From NCBI GenBank assembly GCA_030043835.1, contig JASHWY010000091.1, forward strand, positions 1 through 15,826: 15,826 nucleotides of DNA. Direction: 5' to 3'. Below, piece after piece: positions 13,013 through 15,826 of the stretch (positions are counted from its first letter, which is position 1; every line of letters begins with the position of its first letter). The DNA comes from Thermoplasmata archaeon. GTDB lineage: Archaea; Thermoplasmatota; Thermoplasmata; Lutacidiplasmatales; UBA184. A program made the translations under genes and the position numbers. The notes under the pieces were generated by a model. The model saw nothing but the letters and a program-made list of their open reading frames with translations. It had not been told where the DNA came from and made no database searches.

Positions 13013-13468
13013 GTGATCCCTCCCGTCAAGGCTCGCAGCGGCCACATCCTCCTCGACCCCAGGCGATCGTACCGCGACCTTGTGCGCGTCTACCCTGAGA
13101 TCCACAAGCGGGTCGTCGAGATGAACCGACCGTTCGTGAAGGAGTCGGACCCGCTCCTCCCCGAGGTTCTGCTCGAGGAGAACCTTCGCGACCTAAAGGG
13201 CAACCGTAAGCCCGCCGGCTACAACCGGCAGGACGTCTTTGGACTTCGCCTCATCTTCCCGATCGTCGACGAACGGCGGGCGGAGTTCTACTTCACGAAG
13301 CCGGCCCGCTGTCAGGAGGTCGTTCAGATCACCGAGCAGGTCTCGGCGATGCTGAGGCGGCGGGGCATCAAGCACACGGTCGAGTACGACCGCCTTCCCC
13401 TCGGACCTCCGCGCGGCGTGCCCGGGATCCTCCCTCCCGGCTCGACGTCGGCGTTCGCGAGCTCGTGA
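13013..13468 (+). CDS. Conserved-looking hypothetical protein, 151 residues, function unknown
   Basis: I do not recognise the family. Codon choice and amino-acid balance (many Lys, Tyr, Phe, Asn, Ile) are unlike the arginine-rich chance frames around it, so it is very likely real. Residues 10-60 are basic and helical (SYRDLVRVYPEIHKRVVEMN). A Gly-Asn-Arg-Lys turn (63-66) precedes a likely beta segment FGLRLIFPIV (76-85), then EFYFTK (91-96), a helix from about 98 to 117, and KHTVEYDRLPLG (120-131). The tail is Pro/Gly/Ser-rich. It has one cysteine (Cys100). The start is GTG 13013; the AT-poor sequence TAAGA about 25 nt upstream is the only hint of a promoter. It is divergent from tRNA-Glu and its stop lies 7 nt from the convergent stop of the repeat protein. 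Confidence 0.75.
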   Translation: MIPPVKARSGHILLDPRRSYRDLVRVYPEIHKRVVEMNRPFVKESDPLLPEVLLEENLRDLKGNRKPAGYNRQDVFGLRLIFPIVDERRAEFYFTKPARCQEVVQITEQVSAMLRRRGIKHTVEYDRLPLGPPRGVPGILPPGSTSAFASS

Positions 13469-13475
13469 GTCCCCG

Positions 13476-15826
13476 CTACGGTTCCGCCGGGGGCCGCCGA
13501 AACGGCCAACGGTATTTTGTCGGACGAGCGGCAGGCGGCGGTTCCGCGGGAGCGGCCGGCTCCGGGGACGGGGTCGTGGGGGCGGGCTCGGCCGGCGTCA
13601 CGACCGTCGCCGCCGCAGCCTTAGCCGCGACCGGGCCCTCCTCCTGGAGCTTACGCAGCGCTTCTCTCGCCTTCTGGAGCGCGGCGTTGTAGTCGTGTTC
13701 GCGGAGGCGGACCGACTCGGCGAGCAGGGCTCGCGCCTCGGTGGTGTCGCGGCCCCGCTCCTGCGCACGAGCGAGGGCGGCGTCGATGAGGTAGTGGAGG
13801 TTCGTGAGCTCGCGGTGGAGCGACTTCAAGGTCGCGAGCTCCTCCTCGACGGCGAGGAGCTGTCGACCCGCCTCGAGGAGCCCACCGCTCTTCTCGAGCT
13901 CCTCGATCTCGTGGAGCTTCTCGCGCACGGATCCCACGCTCACGTGGAGCCCCTCCTCGGCGAACGTGAGCTCCGTTTGAAACTCTCTCATCCGCCGGGA
14001 GAGCGGCTCATGGACCACCGGCTTCAACGCTTCGCTCGCCTTCGCGATGAGCTTCTCGGCGTCGTCGAGGCGGGAGGCGTTGAGAGCACTGCGCGCCTCG
14101 CTGAACGTCTGCATCATCGGCGTCGTGTCGACGCCGAGCCGCTCCCCCACCCAGAGCCGGTTCTTGAATTCGGCCGCGGTCGCCTCGAGCGTCTCGCGCC
14201 GCTGCCGTCGCGCCAAGTCGAGCTCGACGCGCAGGAGGGAGAGGGCGGCCCCAAAGTCCTTTCGCTGCTTCAAGTCGGAAAGCTGCCGACGGACCTCCTC
14301 GCGGCGGGAGGCTTCGGCCGGCGACACGGGATGACCCCGCGCGAACTCGGCTTCGATCTCGCGCCAGCGCCCGTCCAGGATCGCTTCGAAGGCACGACGG
14401 CTTGAGACCCCGGCCGCGTCCACGGCATCGCGGACCTTCGTCCACTCGCGCCCCCTAAGCGCCGTCTCGGCATCGTGGAGGACCGCCTCGACCGGTTCGA
14501 TCTCCGCGCCGAGACCCTCCTTGCGAGCGGTCTCGATGAGCGCTCGGAGCTCGCCGAGCGGTCGAGCGAACAGGCGCTCGATCGCCCATCGTCCCATCTC
14601 GTTGGCCTCGCGAGCGGCCCGCACGGCTTCCGAGTAGTGACCTCGCTCGGCCGACGCGCGTCCCTCGCCCGCTCGAGCCTGGGCTTGGGAGGCGTCCGCT
14701 CCCATCGCGAGGGCCTCGGCGATGAGAGCCTCGGCGGAGGCGAGCGCGTCGCGGGCCCGGCGGTGCCCCTCGCGGGCGGCTCCGAGCGCGTCTGAGGCCG
14801 CGATCGAGTGCTCGAGGACCTCGAGATACTCGCGCTTCGCGAACGCGCCCTTCGCGGCCTCGAACTCCTCTCCGGCCGACGCGGCGATGACCCCGTCCAA
14901 CTTCGCACGTGAGAGCGAACGCTCGGCCGTCTCGAGCGATCCCTGGGCAAGCTGGCGCTGGAGGTCGACGCGTTCGAGTTCGGCCTCGCTCTTCCCCGCG
15001 AGCTGGAGCGCCTCGATGGGGTGTCCTTCGTCGAGCGCGGTGCGGGCTTGGTGGAGGAAGTTCTCCGCGACCGTCGTGTCCCCGCCGTCCCGGCGAAGGC
15101 GGGCCACGGTCGCCTGGAAGTGGGCGAGCGTCTTCGAGACATGCTGGTAGGTGACCTGGTGGAACTCCCGCTCGAGCGAACCCCCGAGCTCGATCACCCG
15201 GGCGTACTGCCGTTCCGAAAGCACCTCTTCCACGCGCTCCATCGAGGTGCGGAGCGGCCCGGTGTCGACGTGAAGGAGTTCGGCTTGGGCGAGTGCCTCG
15301 CGGGCCCGCTTCGCGACCCGCTCCGCGTGCTCGACGAACCCTCGGCTCGAGATGAACTCGGTCCGAGCCGAGTCGAGGAGGCTCGCCGCTCCGATCGGGA
15401 CCGGTAGCGCAATACGCCGCCGTGCTTCTCCGAGCGGTCCCACGATCTTTTCCACGTCGACGCCCGCGGCCCGCGCGGTATCGAGATCCCGCTCGAGCCC
15501 TCGCAGGTTTTCTTCCAGGATCGGCTTCACGAACGCGACCAACTCCTCGTGGAGGAGCCTCGACCCGGTGAGGGTCGCTTCGGCCGGTGCGGTCGCGTGC
15601 TCGGTCTTGAGCGCGGTGAGACGAACCGAAAACGGCTCGATAGGAGCGGCGAGGCGCCGACCGTCCTCGATGAGCCGCTCGATCTCCGCGAGCAGCCGAT
15701 CGCCTTCCACCCGCGATCCCACGTCCCGCAGCTGCTGGGCGATCGCCTCGACCTCGGCCCTCGCCTTGTCGAACTCGAGTGCCTGGAATGCGAGCCGAAC
15801 GTTGCGGAGCGGTTCGTAGTAGGGAG
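13476..15826 (-). CDS. Large helical repeat protein with ~63-residue tandem repeats (N-terminus outside window)
   Basis: The frame has no stop up to the right edge, so the GTG at 15722 is only an internal valine; the 782 visible residues lack the N-terminus. The chain is almost entirely helical, rich in Ala, Glu, Arg and Leu. Repeats share the plan helix, Gly-Val-Asp-like turn, Leu-x-x-Ala helix, then G-x-Y/W-x-x-A. Turns begin near 15464, 15272, 15083, 14894, 14702, 14516, 14336 (degenerate), 14135, 13952 and 13757, a spacing of about 61-66 residues. After the last repeat comes an Ala/Pro-rich linker (13625-13525) and a short basic-aromatic end, KYRWPFRRPP. No membrane segment or catalytic motif is seen. 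It may be a scaffold or cytoskeletal-type protein; the function is unknown. It resembles coiled-coil and TPR-like families only in general character. Confidence 0.88.
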   Translation of the reverse strand, partial: PYYEPLRNVRLAFQALEFDKARAEVEAIAQQLRDVGSRVEGDRLLAEIERLIEDGRRLAAPIEPFSVRLTALKTEHATAPAEATLTGSRLLHEELVAFVKPILEENLRGLERDLDTARAAGVDVEKIVGPLGEARRRIALPVPIGAASLLDSARTEFISSRGFVEHAERVAKRAREALAQAELLHVDTGPLRTSMERVEEVLSERQYARVIELGGSLEREFHQVTYQHVSKTLAHFQATVARLRRDGGDTTVAENFLHQARTALDEGHPIEALQLAGKSEAELERVDLQRQLAQGSLETAERSLSRAKLDGVIAASAGEEFEAAKGAFAKREYLEVLEHSIAASDALGAAREGHRRARDALASAEALIAEALAMGADASQAQARAGEGRASAERGHYSEAVRAAREANEMGRWAIERLFARPLGELRALIETARKEGLGAEIEPVEAVLHDAETALRGREWTKVRDAVDAAGVSSRRAFEAILDGRWREIEAEFARGHPVSPAEASRREEVRRQLSDLKQRKDFGAALSLLRVELDLARRQRRETLEATAAEFKNRLWVGERLGVDTTPMMQTFSEARSALNASRLDDAEKLIAKASEALKPVVHEPLSRRMREFQTELTFAEEGLHVSVGSVREKLHEIEELEKSGGLLEAGRQLLAVEEELATLKSLHRELTNLHYLIDAALARAQERGRDTTEARALLAESVRLREHDYNAALQKAREALRKLQEEGPVAAKAAAATVVTPAEPAPTTPSPEPAAPAEPPPAARPTKYRWPFRRPPAEP

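Noticed and set aside
12851..13105. 84-residue minus-strand frame across tRNA-Glu
   Set aside because: It runs through the tRNA gene and the start of the plus-strand 151-residue gene, and has shadow-like composition.
15720..15722. GTG as the start of the 748-residue repeat protein
   Set aside because: The same frame continues without a stop through 34 more codons to the right edge with similar helical composition, so the gene is truncated by the window and this GTG is internal.

Overview
This is a GC-rich archaeal chromosome segment. The archaeal markers are three successive enzymes of ether-lipid synthesis, the archaeal tRNA-splicing endonuclease EndA, the archaeal-type D-aminoacyl-tRNA deacylase DtdA, a DUF2070 membrane protein, TATA boxes placed about 26 nt before start codons, and a tRNA gene with no encoded CCA. 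The gene set would suit a high-GC euryarchaeal or Thermoplasmatota-like lineage, but the sequence alone does not fix the taxon. I see no insertion sequence, integrase, CRISPR array or prophage.

Layout. Positions 1-1256 (+) carry the end of trpB followed by trpA. Positions 1291-8570 (-) form a tight seven-gene operon, read right to left: UbiA-family DGGGP synthase, GGGP synthase, DUF2070 membrane protein, M20 metallopeptidase, CDP-archaeol synthase carS, pyrE, endA. No gap exceeds 10 nt and four junctions overlap. It holds the GGGP-synthase, DGGGP-synthase and CDP-activation steps of archaeal phospholipid synthesis, plus a pyrimidine and a tRNA-processing gene. A 105-nt divergent promoter region (8571-8675) separates it from a two-gene M16 peptidase operon (+, 8676-11283), in which one subunit has the zinc site and the other has only the Arg/Tyr substrate motif. 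A small ribbon-helix-helix regulator follows (+, 11366-11623), with repeated ATACGCAT elements over its TATA box. It runs convergently into dtdA (-, 11589-12449).

After a 346-nt gap without a recognisable gene comes tRNA-Glu(CTC) (-, 12796-12897). It is interrupted in the T-loop (position 59/60) by a 29-nt intron with a near-canonical bulge-helix-bulge fold. Next is an unrecognised 151-aa protein (+, 13013-13468). The window ends inside a large, mostly helical protein (-, 13476 to beyond the right edge) built from about ten tandem repeats with a period near 63 residues.

The most notable points are the T-loop intron, with its likely processing enzyme EndA in the same window; the lipid operon containing DUF2070; the division of labour in the M16 pair; the possible autoregulatory operator of the ribbon-helix-helix gene; and the 63-residue repeat protein. 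First genes of transcription units look leaderless, while several internal genes have Shine-Dalgarno sequences.
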